Counted from the first letter of the stretch, positions 17,161-26,272 are shown. The stretch: DNA of 64,000 bases from Mariniflexile maritimum (GCF_009746565.1 NZ_WRPN01000002.1:1-64000); one strand, 5' to 3'. Program-made: numbers and translations. Notes: generated from the sequence alone by a model not told the origin.

Positions 17161-19410
17161 TTAAAACTTCAACGTTAAGCCCAACAGTAGGTTTGTAGTT
17201 GCCTGCGGATAGTAATAAATATAGCCGCCACCATAATCGGCACCGTTCGACACATATTTTTCGTTAAAAATATTGTTTACCAGTCCGGAAAATACAACCG
17301 ATTTAAAAATGGCCTTTGGTGATATTTCATAAACAACATTAAAGTCGTTTACAAAATAGCTTTTTAACATAGATTGCTTATTGTTGATATTGTTCAAAAA
17401 CTGTTTGCCAACATATTTGCTCAAAAAGGAAAGCTGGAGGTTTTCCTGTGGCATAAATATTATAGTATTGCCTCCAACCACGTTGGGCGCAAATGCAATA
17501 GGCGTATTGGCAATGTCGCTGTTTGTAGCATTGATCGCTTTCACAAAATCGATGTTTTCATGGTCGCTTATGGCAATATTGGGTTGCACGCGCCATTTGT
17601 TTGAAATGAGAAGGGTTGCATCCATTTCCAGTCCTAATCGGTAGCTTTTACCGCTAGTGGCACGTATGGGGTTTCCAACGCCATCCAATTTGCCCGTTAA
17701 TACCAATTGGTTTTTATAGAACATGTAGTATATGTTTGAGTTTAGGCTAAATTTATCCGATTGGTGGCGCCACCCCAATTCCACATCGTTAAGCTGCTCA
17801 TGTTCGGTGATGCCCGCTTCAAAATCATCCCGATTGGGCTCTCTGTTGGCCCGTGCATACGAGGTGTAAAAACTATTGGCCTCATTTTTTCGATAAGTGA
17901 TACCAAATTTTGGGTTGAAAAAATTAAAATGGGCATTGGTTACAAAAGCGTTTCTGTCCGAATTCAATCCATTGGTTTTATATCCTACAAAACGCCCCTG
18001 CAAATCAATAAATCCGGTTATGTTTTCAATCAGTTTAAAGGTTGCTTTTGAAAATATGCTAACATCGGTCTTATCGGCATCTCCTTCATAATAACGGTCG
18101 TTAATAGAAGCGTTTTCAGCAAACTGTCGCGCCCAAATAACTTCCCCAAAATGATTTCCAGAATAAGTATTATAGGATATTCCCGAAATAATTTCAAAAG
18201 CATTGTTTTTATAGGTTGCGTTGGCGTTTATTACATAAAAATGGTTGTCTAGCCAGCGTCTTCTAATGACATCGGTAATGGGTTTGTTGTCATCATTGGT
18301 GCCTGTTGCCACAACAATGCCGTTATAAAGGGCTATATCATCGGTATCGTTTTTATATTGTTCAAAATAACCGCGTCCCTTGGTGTAATTCAACCCAACA
18401 GTGGTGGACCATTGGTTGGTTAAGCGCTCGTTCCAATGCAGTTGGTAATGGTCTTGCCAATAATTATCCGTTTCATTTTTATAAGTGTAGGGGTTTTGGC
18501 GACGGTTTTCCTTTAGTTCATCTGCTGTTAAACCAGCCCAAGCTTGGTAGGTTTGTTCGTTGTTTCCAAAGGCCAATGCCTTAATTAAGGTTGTTCCATC
18601 TTTATAAACGCCTTGCAGGAAATAGGCTTTTAAATCGGTAAATGCACGGTCAATATACCCATCTGAATCAATTTTGGAGAAACGTCCGGATATTTCAAAA
18701 TGGTCGTTTAACAGGCCCGTACTTAATTTGATGGTGTGCTTGCGTGTGTTGAAGCTTCCAAAGCTGTTCGAGATTTCACCGGTAGCGACTTCCGAAAAAG
18801 CATCGGTCAAAATGTTTAAACTGGCTCCAAAAGCGCCCGAACCATTGGTTGATGTGCCAACGCCTCGTTGCAGTTGCAAACTTTCGGTAGATGAGGCGAA
18901 ATCGCCCAAATTCACCCAAAACGTGCCCTGACTTTCGGAATCGTTATAAGGAATTCCGTTAATGGTTACGTTAACGCGGGTAGCATCGGTACCACGTACC
19001 CGAATGCCGGTGTAGCCAACCCCTGCGCCTGCATCACTGGTTGTAACTACCGAGGGCAAGTGGTTAAGTAAAATGGGCAAATCTTGACCCAAATTGCGTT
19101 TTTCCAATTGCTTTTTGGTAATGTTTGAATAGGTTATGGGCGAATTGGCATTAACGCGAACGGCCTTTACCAGCACTTCGTCCAGCGTTTGTTCTGAAAA
19201 CCCACGATAGTTGTCGCGATGGGATGTTGTAGAGTCTTGTTGTACTTGGTTTTCTTGCGCGTTGCTAAAATGGGATAGCGTTAAAAGCGCTAAAAATGCG
19301 ACAGAATTTTTAATTTTGAAGCTCGAGATGGGTCGCTTAAAATTGAATTGCTTTTCAAAAAAATGAAAATTGTTTGGATTGCTGAAGAATCTTTTAAAGG
19401 TAGATTTCAT
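17161..19410 (-). CDS. TonB-dependent outer-membrane receptor, probable thiamine uptake
   Basis: 749-aa TonB-dependent receptor. A signal peptide with a long basic n-region (hydrophobic core SVAFLALLTLSHFSNA near 37-52) is followed by a TonB-box-like LDEVLVKAVRV, a plug domain (about 90-200; IRVRGTDATRVNVTINGIP) and a 22-strand barrel ending in LTLKF. The TPP riboswitch in its leader indicates that the ligand is thiamine or a phosphorylated form; Bacteroidota are known to place THI elements before such receptors. No periplasmic or inner-membrane thiamine transporter gene is adjacent. Monocistronic, with a terminator at 17091-17129. Confidence 0.85.
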   Translation of the reverse strand: MKSTFKRFFSNPNNFHFFEKQFNFKRPISSFKIKNSVAFLALLTLSHFSNAQENQVQQDSTTSHRDNYRGFSEQTLDEVLVKAVRVNANSPITYSNITKKQLEKRNLGQDLPILLNHLPSVVTTSDAGAGVGYTGIRVRGTDATRVNVTINGIPYNDSESQGTFWVNLGDFASSTESLQLQRGVGTSTNGSGAFGASLNILTDAFSEVATGEISNSFGSFNTRKHTIKLSTGLLNDHFEISGRFSKIDSDGYIDRAFTDLKAYFLQGVYKDGTTLIKALAFGNNEQTYQAWAGLTADELKENRRQNPYTYKNETDNYWQDHYQLHWNERLTNQWSTTVGLNYTKGRGYFEQYKNDTDDIALYNGIVVATGTNDDNKPITDVIRRRWLDNHFYVINANATYKNNAFEIISGISYNTYSGNHFGEVIWARQFAENASINDRYYEGDADKTDVSIFSKATFKLIENITGFIDLQGRFVGYKTNGLNSDRNAFVTNAHFNFFNPKFGITYRKNEANSFYTSYARANREPNRDDFEAGITEHEQLNDVELGWRHQSDKFSLNSNIYYMFYKNQLVLTGKLDGVGNPIRATSGKSYRLGLEMDATLLISNKWRVQPNIAISDHENIDFVKAINATNSDIANTPIAFAPNVVGGNTIIFMPQENLQLSFLSKYVGKQFLNNINNKQSMLKSYFVNDFNVVYEISPKAIFKSVVFSGLVNNIFNEKYVSNGADYGGGYIYYYPQATTNLLLGLTLKF

Positions 19411-19529
19411 TACGATTATGTTGTTTATAATCGAATAAAAAGAGGTAATTATTCTTCGTTGTTAATAATTGATTTTTTGTAATATGCTTTGGCAAGCTAA
19501 GCACGATTACCTAACACGCATGGTGTTTT

Positions 19530-19676
19530 GCATTTCCTAAACAGCATTACCTGTTCCAGGTTCAATGGGTATGATCTCAGCCCATTCGATTTTGGATTTT
19601 AGATTCCAGATTTTTTGAACAGCTAATTCGTTAATCGTAAATCTACCATCGTCAATCAAAAAAAGCACCCCTTTTT
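19530..19676 (-). ncRNA. TPP riboswitch (THI element)
   Basis: On the minus strand the order is GGGGTGC (19671-19665), a variable arm, CTGAGA (19580-19575), ATACCC, then CCTG with ACAGGTAATGC (to 19544) and TTAGGAA (19540-19534). These are the conserved THI-box blocks in the right order and spacing. The expression platform is not obvious: no clear terminator lies in the ~120 nt before the start codon, so control of translation initiation is more likely. Confidence 0.9.
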
Positions 19677-19687
19677 TGAGAACGTTA

Positions 19688-19695
19688 CAAAGATA
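19688..19695 (-). promoter_or_regulatory. -7 element in front of the TPP riboswitch
   Basis: TATCTTTG on the minus strand matches TAnnTTTG and places the transcript start a few bases before the riboswitch. A TTG at 19723-19721 is 25 bp upstream, slightly longer than the usual spacing. Confidence 0.45.
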
Positions 19696-19741
19696 TGGGA
19701 GATTTTTGATTTACGAATGGCAATTGGCCAATTTTTTATTT

Positions 19742-20602
19742 TTAATAGATTTCGGTTGAAAATTCTGTGAGCGTTTTTAAATCGTTTTCAACTTTAAATT
19801 TCCAAGGTAGCAATGCAGAATAATCTTCACCAAAGTTTGTTTCTGTTTCTAGATTGAAAATATCGGTATCGTGTTCGGCATAAATTTTATCGTAGATGCT
19901 TTTGGCGAATTTTTGCCATTTTTCATTGGTATCTATTTCAGATGCAGCAAATTCCTTTCTCATTTTCCTTGAATAAAACTCTAGCAAATCGAATTTTAAC
20001 TGGTTGTATTCCAATAGGTATTTGTCTTTTTTTAAAGGTTGTACATAGGAACATGGCAACAAAAATATTGGGATAATAGAGACTTCACCTTTGCCGTTCA
20101 AGAATTTCACATCGTTAAATTGAACGTCAATATAACCACAAAAGAAAGACGATTTATCTACTTTTGGAACGCCTTTAAAGTTATCCCAGGTTAATTTATT
20201 ATCGGTACTCCAAATAATATCTTCTTGAAACTCTGCAATGTTATCCATTTTATAGACTTCAAACTTAATTTGATGGCAGGTGGACCACGCGCTTGGTAAT
20301 TTATGCGCTATTATTTTTACAGTATTTCCGCCTATGCTTCGCGCTTTGTTTTTTGCTAGGTTTTTTACCCGTTCGTAATCGCAATCTATACTAAAACCAC
20401 CGTCCTTAATATCGAATTCCCCTAGTTTAACAGGGTTTTGGCTGCTATCAAGGTTTTTGTTTTCTTCAACAATAACTACGGTTTCCGTTTTTTTCAATGG
20501 CTGTAAACTTGTTACGGTATCGCCTTTAACCTTCATTTGTGTTGCGCAGTTAAAAAATAGGGCAACCATTAAGATGAAGCTAAGTTTGTGGTAATTTTTC
20601 AT
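19742..20602 (-). CDS. Lipoprotein of unknown function (286 aa)
   Basis: N-terminal lipobox signal (hydrophobic stretch ending FFNC, Cys19), so probably membrane-anchored. Residues about 60-120 form a small domain with GGNTVKIIAHKLPSAWSTCH. The second half begins WSTDNKLTWDNFKGVP, resembling the start of DUF922-type putative protease domains, but I cannot confirm a catalytic HExxH. Function unknown. It is separated from aat by about 110 bases. Confidence 0.6.
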   Translation of the reverse strand: MKNYHKLSFILMVALFFNCATQMKVKGDTVTSLQPLKKTETVVIVEENKNLDSSQNPVKLGEFDIKDGGFSIDCDYERVKNLAKNKARSIGGNTVKIIAHKLPSAWSTCHQIKFEVYKMDNIAEFQEDIIWSTDNKLTWDNFKGVPKVDKSSFFCGYIDVQFNDVKFLNGKGEVSIIPIFLLPCSYVQPLKKDKYLLEYNQLKFDLLEFYSRKMRKEFAASEIDTNEKWQKFAKSIYDKIYAEHDTDIFNLETETNFGEDYSALLPWKFKVENDLKTLTEFSTEIY

Positions 20603-20715
20603 TTTGAATTCAAAAAAATTAATCTATTCCTTCGAGGATTTTTCACCAATAAATTAACAACTAAATTTCGATTTAAAAAAGTTAAAACAAGCTGTTTTTT
20701 CTTGTGAAATAGAAT

Positions 20716-21348
20716 CTATTTTAGGGTGATATACTCCATAAAAACATCCCTTGGAATGTTTTCGGCCCCCAAACTTTCCAAATGGGTGGTGTAAACTTGG
20801 CAGTCTATAAGTTTGTAGTTTGTGTTTTGGATAAAAGTGATGAAGGCCAACTTACTGGCGTTGCTTTTTTTGGCAAACATGCTTTCGCCACAAAAAACGC
20901 CATTACCTACATCAACGCCGTAAAAGCCTCCAACCAGTTCGGTATCTTGCCAAACCTCAACGGAAGTTGCGTAGCCCAAATTGTGAAGGTTTGTATAGGC
21001 TTCAACCATGCTATGGGTTATCCATGTAGCGGCTTGCCCTTCACGTTTTACGTTTGAACATGCGTTAATAACCGCTTTAAAAGCTTGATTAACTGTAACA
21101 GTGTAATGTTTATTCCGTAGCACTTGTTTCATGCTTTTCGATACTTTCAACTTTTCTGGAAACAAGACAAAACGTGGGTTGGGCGACCACCATAAAATGG
21201 GTTCATCATCACAAAACCAAGGGAAGATACCTTGTTTATAGGCCTGTAACAAACGGGGCACCGATAAATCGCCACCAATAGCCAGCAAACCATCGGGCGT
21301 TGCTTGGTTAACGCTGGGGAAATTTATGTCTTCGGTTAGGAATTGCAT
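20716..21348 (-). CDS. aat: Leucyl/phenylalanyl-tRNA-protein transferase
   Basis: 210 aa. It adds Leu or Phe from tRNA to N-terminal Arg/Lys of proteins, marking them for ClpS/ClpAP (N-end rule). Family blocks are all present: LLAIGGDLS, AYKQGIFPWF, ILWWSPNPR, YTNLHNLGYATSVEVW and GESMFAKKSNASK. The length matches the bacterial family. It appears monocistronic. Confidence 0.93.
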   Translation of the reverse strand: MQFLTEDINFPSVNQATPDGLLAIGGDLSVPRLLQAYKQGIFPWFCDDEPILWWSPNPRFVLFPEKLKVSKSMKQVLRNKHYTVTVNQAFKAVINACSNVKREGQAATWITHSMVEAYTNLHNLGYATSVEVWQDTELVGGFYGVDVGNGVFCGESMFAKKSNASKLAFITFIQNTNYKLIDCQVYTTHLESLGAENIPRDVFMEYITLK

Positions 21349-21439
21349 TATAATAAATCAAAAAATCGATATTTTAATTGTTTTATAAAACAAGAACGGA
21401 TTGCTTCAATCATGCTTCCTTCGCAATGGCTTAAAAAAT

Positions 21440-21480
21440 AAAAAACCTCTTTGCTTTGGTAAACAGAGAGGTTGTTTTTT
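21440..21480. terminator. Terminator between the aat and DUF3127 genes
   Basis: AACCTCTTTG (21444-21453) pairs with CAGAGAGGTT (21464-21473) with one G-U, flanked by A- and T-runs. On the minus strand it ends the DUF3127 transcript before aat. Confidence 0.7.
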
Positions 21481-21520
21481 TAGTTCCTTCAACTGTGCGC
21501 AGGATGACGATATTGGTTGG

Positions 21521-21898
21521 TTAAAATGGCAGATCGTCGTGGTCGTCTTCGTTTAAATTACCCGCAGGTTCAAAAGCATCCATAGGTGGTACCGGTGGTA
21601 AATTACCTTCGGCGCTTGCCGCTTGTAATGCTTCTATGCGCCATCCTTGAATGGCGTTAAAATATTTGGTTTCGCCTTGTGGGTTTACCCATTCACGACC
21701 GCGTAAGTTGATGCTAACCTTTACTTGTTGCCCTACCTTATAGTTATTTAACAAATCGGTTTTATCTTGTACAAACTCAATTAAAATATGTTGCGGATAT
21801 TGCTCTTCAGTAGTAACTACCAATTCGCGTTTTCTAAATCCGCCACTTCCCACTGTTTGGGTTTCGTTAATCATTTTAATTCTTCCTTGAACTTCCAT
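21521..21898 (-). CDS. DUF3127 protein (OB-fold, SSB-like)
   Basis: 125 aa. The DUF3127 core covers about 1-92 with EVQGRI, GFRKRELVVTTEEQYPQ and a K(V/S)xINLRGREW block; an acidic tail ends in DDLPF, similar to the terminal DLPF of SSB. The family is common in Bacteroidota and looks OB-fold-like. The acidic tip suggests docking to the same partners as SSB (inference). Function not established. Confidence 0.8.
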   Translation of the reverse strand: MEVQGRIKMINETQTVGSGGFRKRELVVTTEEQYPQHILIEFVQDKTDLLNNYKVGQQVKVSINLRGREWVNPQGETKYFNAIQGWRIEALQAASAEGNLPPVPPMDAFEPAGNLNEDDHDDLPF

Positions 21899-21976
21899 GT
21901 TTTTGTTGTTTATTCTTATTATTAATCTTTAATTTTTATTGGTAAAATCCAAAACTTGAAATGGTCGCTGTCAAAT

Positions 21977-22846
21977 TCAGGACAGCAATAGTTTCCAAGC
22001 ACTTTCCACATCGCCAAAACTTAAATAATTGCGTGCCAATTTATGTTTTTCTCTATGGCTTGCCGTTTGTATGTTTGGGTAGCGTTCACTTATATTTTTA
22101 ATGAATGTTTTCACCTCGTTTTTGCTTGGTAATTTTTCAATAGTTCCTAACAGGCCTAAATCGTTTCCTGTTAAAACCATGCTGTTTTTAATGTCGTCCG
22201 GAAAATTGGCTACGCCAATACCTAAGTTTGCTGCCGGTTTTGGTATTTCAAAAAACCCTTTTTTTGCACGACTGTAATAATTTCCACCTGCCCTGGCAAC
22301 CAAATCCAGTTTTTCTTGGTTTATGCTACCATCGGTATTTAAAACCTCGTCGTCGATATGTATTTTAAGTACTTCGCAAATCACTAAGTTGCCCGCGCCC
22401 CCTTCCGTTCCTAAAGCAATAATGTCGGTTACTTTACATTCCAACTGTATGGGCGATTCTGCTACCCGAAACGGTTTCACCACTACCGATTTTAACATGG
22501 TTAGTCCCGATTTTTCAAATTCGTTAACCCCTTCCGGAAAATCGGCGCTACTTAACGATGTTTGATGCACCATGTCAAAATTCACCACATTAATAACCAC
22601 CTCTTTGGTGGCTTTAATGTTTTTTAAGGTGTGTTTTTCCGCGTTGTTTTTTTCGCGTAGCACTGGCGAAAAAACCACTATGGGCGGGTTGGCGCTAAAT
22701 ACATTAAAAAAGCTAAACGGTGCCAGATTTACCTCCCCGTTAAATGAAATGGTACTCGCAAAAGCAATGGGCCGTGGTGCCACCGCACTTAACAAATAAC
22801 TATGTAATTTACTGGTTGATAAGCTTTTTGGATCTAAAGACGGCAT
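21977..22846 (-). CDS. Flavin reductase-like FMN-binding protein
   Basis: 289 aa. The N-terminal ~210 residues form a flavin reductase-like split-barrel domain with PRPIAFASTISFNGEVNLAPFSFF, a typical FMN-binding start for this family. The C-terminal ~80 residues are a helical extension found in Bacteroidota members. Substrate unknown; the family includes flavin oxidoreductases that use FMN. It is transcribed divergently from the histidine kinase gene, with 200 bp between them. Confidence 0.75.
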   Translation of the reverse strand: MPSLDPKSLSTSKLHSYLLSAVAPRPIAFASTISFNGEVNLAPFSFFNVFSANPPIVVFSPVLREKNNAEKHTLKNIKATKEVVINVVNFDMVHQTSLSSADFPEGVNEFEKSGLTMLKSVVVKPFRVAESPIQLECKVTDIIALGTEGGAGNLVICEVLKIHIDDEVLNTDGSINQEKLDLVARAGGNYYSRAKKGFFEIPKPAANLGIGVANFPDDIKNSMVLTGNDLGLLGTIEKLPSKNEVKTFIKNISERYPNIQTASHREKHKLARNYLSFGDVESAWKLLLS

Positions 22847-23046
22847 TGAACTTTTTTGGTTTCAACAAAACTAACATTTTTTTTATACATACTTTATAAA
22901 TAGGGATGTTAGTTTTTTACGGCTGTAAATAAAATACTTATTGTACAAAAGTAACCAATATCAACAGCAAAAAAAATCAATTTATAAACAACTTGAACAA
23001 TAATATTAACAGATTTGCATTATATTACATGTAATTTTAATGTACA

Positions 23047-24195
23047 ATGGTTTTTACAAAATACGGTAACACGTTACGTTGGGTAATTATAGTGGCTTCT
23101 TTTGCTGTTGTGAGTTTAATTTTATGGAAAACTTACGAGTTTTTTCAGCATTTTAAAGAGGAAGAACGTACCAAAATGGAAAACTGGTCGTTTGCACAAA
23201 CCGATTTTATAAATTCGGATACCAATGCCAATTTGGAGCTTACCCTAAAAATACTGAACAGTAACAAAACCACGCCCATGTTGGTTGTTAATGAAGAGGG
23301 CGCTTTGGTAAGTTATAACAATTTAGACGAAACCAAGATTTCTGATTCGGCCTATGTTAAAAAATTAATTTTAAAGTTTCAGGAAGAAAACAAGCCCATT
23401 CCCGTAAAATTGGGCGATAGTATTGTGAGCACCATTTACTATGGAAATTCCGAATTGCTCAACAAACTTAAATACTATCCTTTAGCCTTATTGCTTATCG
23501 TGTTTTTATTTGGTGCCGTTATTTTCTTCTTTTATAGAAGCAATAAAAACGCGACCCAAAATAAATTATGGTCGGGTATGGCAAAGGAAACGGCGCATCA
23601 AATAGGCACGCCCTTATCGTCCTTGATTGGTTGGACCGAAATTTTGAAATCAGAAAACATCAATCCCACATATATTGCTGAAATTGAAAAGGATATCGAC
23701 AGGCTGCAAACCATTACCGAACGTTTCAGTAAAATAGGGTCTTTGCCAACTTTGGAAAAGACCGACATTGTAAAAGAAACCATCGATTCATTCGATTATT
23801 TAAAAGCCCGATCATCCAAGTTAATTGATTTTGAAATTGACAGTCCCGATGATGAAATTATGGTAAACCTTAACAAGCAATTGTATAGTTGGACCATTGA
23901 AAATTTAGTAAAAAACGCCATAGATGCCATGAAAGGCCGCGGAAAGCTTACCATAGCCATTTCACAATTGGAAGACGCTATTATGGTAAGTGTAACCGAT
24001 ACCGGGAAGGGCCTTTCAAAGAAGAACTTCAACAAAATATTCGAGCCCGGATTTACCACAAAAAAACGAGGCTGGGGCTTGGGCCTATCGCTTGCAAAAC
24101 GGATTATTGAAGATTTCCACAATGGCAAAATAAAGGTTTTACATTCTGAAATAGGCAAAGGAACCACCTTTCAAATTACCCTAAAACGCGCTTGA
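23047..24195 (+). CDS. Membrane sensor histidine kinase without an adjacent response regulator
   Basis: 382 aa. Two membrane segments (about 10-32 and 140-163) bracket a ~105-residue periplasmic sensor. The H box is METAHQIGTPLSSLIGW-like (His near 182), the N box NLVKNAIDAM, followed by DTGKGLS and GWGLGLSLAKRI ATP-binding blocks. It lacks a HAMP domain of normal length. It is followed after 3 bp by the 116-aa Cys-motif membrane gene, and no regulator is nearby, so its output partner is elsewhere. Confidence 0.88.
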   Translation: MVFTKYGNTLRWVIIVASFAVVSLILWKTYEFFQHFKEEERTKMENWSFAQTDFINSDTNANLELTLKILNSNKTTPMLVVNEEGALVSYNNLDETKISDSAYVKKLILKFQEENKPIPVKLGDSIVSTIYYGNSELLNKLKYYPLALLLIVFLFGAVIFFFYRSNKNATQNKLWSGMAKETAHQIGTPLSSLIGWTEILKSENINPTYIAEIEKDIDRLQTITERFSKIGSLPTLEKTDIVKETIDSFDYLKARSSKLIDFEIDSPDDEIMVNLNKQLYSWTIENLVKNAIDAMKGRGKLTIAISQLEDAIMVSVTDTGKGLSKKNFNKIFEPGFTTKKRGWGLGLSLAKRIIEDFHNGKIKVLHSEIGKGTTFQITLKRA

Positions 24196-24198
24196 TGC

Positions 24199-24549
24199 AT
24201 GACTGAAACCTTTGTTGCCATAAAAGAAGTTGGTTTAAACAACCATTGCCCTATATGTTACAACCAAGAAGGGCTAAGGCTAACCTTTAAACAAAAAACC
24301 GTTGAAAACAGGTTTTGTAAGGCCGTTACTTCTAAAATTGAGCACGAAATGGTATGCAAAAACTGTAATAACGTTATTTATCCCGTAAACTGGACCGATG
24401 ATATGGAACGCGTTTTTGATTACCATAAAAAAGCGGTTACCCCGCGAAAAGCTTCAACACACTTAAAAAAAGCTTCTTGGATAGCATTAGCTTCAGTGGT
24501 TTTAATGGCTATTGGTATCATGGCCATTTTTATCTATATGAAATTATAA
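24199..24549 (+). CDS. Small membrane protein with two Cys pairs (zinc-ribbon-like)
   Basis: 116 aa. CPIC (17-20) and CKNC (near 52-55) are spaced like a treble-clef or zinc-ribbon pair, followed by a single C-terminal membrane helix (about 93-115). It starts 3 bp after the kinase stop, so the two are translationally coupled, and ends in a 6-bp convergent overlap with the HIT gene. Function unknown; a modulator of the kinase is conceivable. Confidence 0.65.
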   Translation: MTETFVAIKEVGLNNHCPICYNQEGLRLTFKQKTVENRFCKAVTSKIEHEMVCKNCNNVIYPVNWTDDMERVFDYHKKAVTPRKASTHLKKASWIALASVVLMAIGIMAIFIYMKL

Positions 24550-24933
24550 CTGTGCCTTAATACTATGGGCAATCGATAGGAATTCTTCGGGCGATAATTT
24601 GGTTTTCTGAATAAAACGCGCATCTTCCATGGAATGTAGTGGAATTAAATGGACGTGCGCATGCGGTACTTCCAAACCAATAACGGTCATGCCAACGCGT
24701 TTGCACGGTATGGCCTTTTCAATGGCAATGGCTATGCGCCGTGAAAATTGCATGAGGCCCAAATAGGTGGTTTCGTCCAGATCGAAAATTTTATCTACTT
24801 CCTTTTTTGGGATGCAAAGCGTGTGCCCCATACTGTTTGGGTTTACATCTAAAAAAGCTAAAAAATCGTCGGTTTCGGCAATTTTATAACTTGGTATGTC
24901 GCCTTGAATGATTTTAGTGAAGATGGATGCCAT
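24544..24933 (-). CDS. HIT-family nucleotide-binding hydrolase
   Basis: 129 aa. The histidine triad motif HAHVHLIPL is in the last third and the family start FTKIIQGDIPSYKI near residue 4. HIT proteins hydrolyse or transfer nucleotidyl groups (AMP-lysine, Ap4A-like substrates). It lies just downstream of greA on the same strand, the usual neighbourhood in this group. Confidence 0.9.
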   Translation of the reverse strand: MASIFTKIIQGDIPSYKIAETDDFLAFLDVNPNSMGHTLCIPKKEVDKIFDLDETTYLGLMQFSRRIAIAIEKAIPCKRVGMTVIGLEVPHAHVHLIPLHSMEDARFIQKTKLSPEEFLSIAHSIKAQL

Positions 24934-25112
24934 GATTAAATAATTTTAGAATATTGGGTAAACAAAATAAACAACCTTTTTTTTATGTTGACCATGCTTA
25001 GAAACGAAGTTGCTTATAAATAATGTTTTGAGTCATTTCGAGGCAGGAAACAATCTGTAGGTTATTTGTAAGCAATAAAAAAAATGCTTCATACTTTGCA
25101 ATAACGGTTCTA

Positions 25113-25586
25113 TTATCTTGAAATCTCTATGATATCAAATTTCAATATGCCATTGGGCACTTGTATTTCGGCAACATCGCCCACCGATTTGCCCAATAAA
25201 CCCTTACCAATAGGCGAGTTTACCGATATTTTGCCGGTGGCCAAATCGGCTTCACCATCGGCAACCAAGGTATAAACCATTTCCATGCCATTGGTTTGGT
25301 TTTTTATCTTCACTTTCGATAAAACCAATATCTTTGAATTATCCAACTGCGATTCATCAATAACGCGTGCGCCAGCTAAAGCCTCTTCCAGTTTAGAAAT
25401 GCGCATCTCCAACATGCCCTGGGCTTCCTTGGCGGCATCATATTCGGCATTTTCGCTTAAATCGCCTTTATCCCTAGCTTCCGCAATGGCCCTCGACGCT
25501 TTTACGCGCTCAACATCCTTTAGTTGTTTAAGTTCATCCCTTAATTTTTTTAACCCCTCTGGTGTATAGTATGATACTTTACTCAT
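25113..25586 (-). CDS. greA: Transcription elongation factor GreA
   Basis: 157 aa. The N-terminal antiparallel coiled coil carries the acidic tip (DKGDLSENAEYDAAKE), which reaches the RNA polymerase active site to stimulate cleavage of backtracked RNA. The C-terminal FKBP-like domain is intact (SPIGKGLLGKSVGD). The start MSKVSYYTPEGL is standard. Its leader is unusual: a terminator-like hairpin lies between the likely promoter and the gene. Confidence 0.95.
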   Translation of the reverse strand: MSKVSYYTPEGLKKLRDELKQLKDVERVKASRAIAEARDKGDLSENAEYDAAKEAQGMLEMRISKLEEALAGARVIDESQLDNSKILVLSKVKIKNQTNGMEMVYTLVADGEADLATGKISVNSPIGKGLLGKSVGDVAEIQVPNGILKFDIIEISR

Positions 25587-25657
25587 AGCTTCATCGTTTT
25601 ATTTAATAAAAGATGCTGAAACCCACTCCATCAATATCTTGTGTAGGAAATCAGCAT

Positions 25658-25685
25658 ATAAAAAAAATCCCGTTCACACGAGATT
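25658..25685 (-). terminator. Terminator-like hairpin in the greA leader
   Basis: On the minus strand AATCTCG (25685-25679) pairs with CGGGATT (25672-25666, one G-U) around a 6-nt loop, followed by a T-run. It starts where transcription from the -7 box at 25699-25692 would begin. A second pairing is possible further down: ATGCTGA (25657-25651) with TCAGCAT (25619-25613). Confidence 0.5.
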
Positions 25686-25691
25686 GAATAA

Positions 25692-25699
25692 CAAAAGTA
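25692..25699 (-). promoter_or_regulatory. -7 element for greA
   Basis: TACTTTTG on the minus strand, an exact TAnnTTTG match about 106 bases before the greA start. No good -33 element is visible at the normal distance. Confidence 0.4.
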
Positions 25700-25843
25700 C
25701 AAAATATTTGGTTACCTCGATAGGAATGTTTCAAAAACTAATTGGCGCTTTGGTTGAAAAAATTAAAGGTTAAAAGGAATTATGCCAACTATTTAACGGA
25801 TTTTGCTTAATGTTGTATATTGAAAATTTGCATTGAAGTTATT

Positions 25844-26272
25844 ATGAAGCCTTTTTTATATATTGCCTGTTTTGTTTTTTTGTTTACATGTAGCAATTCT
25901 ACCGAAAACGAGAATTGTAAATATCTTTTAAGCGTAAGTTTTACCCGCAATATAAATTTAAGCTTGCCCGAATATAGCCAACTGCAATTTGCGGGCAATT
26001 CCATTTACATTCCTAACCTGGGCGGTAATAAAGGTGTGATTGTAGCCAATACCGGTGCCGATTTTTTAGCTTGGGATGCAACCGACCCAAACCATATACC
26101 AAGCGACTGCTCCCGATTGATAAATTCTAATTTGGAAGCCACTTGTGGTTGCGAGGACGGAAACACGTATAGCTTGGTTAACGGGTATGCTTTAAAAGGC
26201 AAGGTGCTTCCATGCGGGCTGAAAAATTACCGCGTTGAAAAAACAGGAAATATGCTTTATATTTCTAATTGA
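25844..26272 (+). CDS. Small lipoprotein with a Rieske-like fold lacking the His ligands
   Basis: 142 aa from ATG 25844, chosen because it places a lipobox (FLFTC, Cys18) at the right distance; the frame extends 8 codons further upstream. The mature part follows the layout of a Rieske domain, with a conserved GxxC-G-C and then GxxYSLxxGxxxxG, PCGLxxYxVxxxGxxLxI, but the two cluster-binding His are absent. It therefore probably does not hold a 2Fe-2S cluster. The fold assignment is from pattern only. Confidence 0.5.
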   Translation: MKPFLYIACFVFLFTCSNSTENENCKYLLSVSFTRNINLSLPEYSQLQFAGNSIYIPNLGGNKGVIVANTGADFLAWDATDPNHIPSDCSRLINSNLEATCGCEDGNTYSLVNGYALKGKVLPCGLKNYRVEKTGNMLYISN

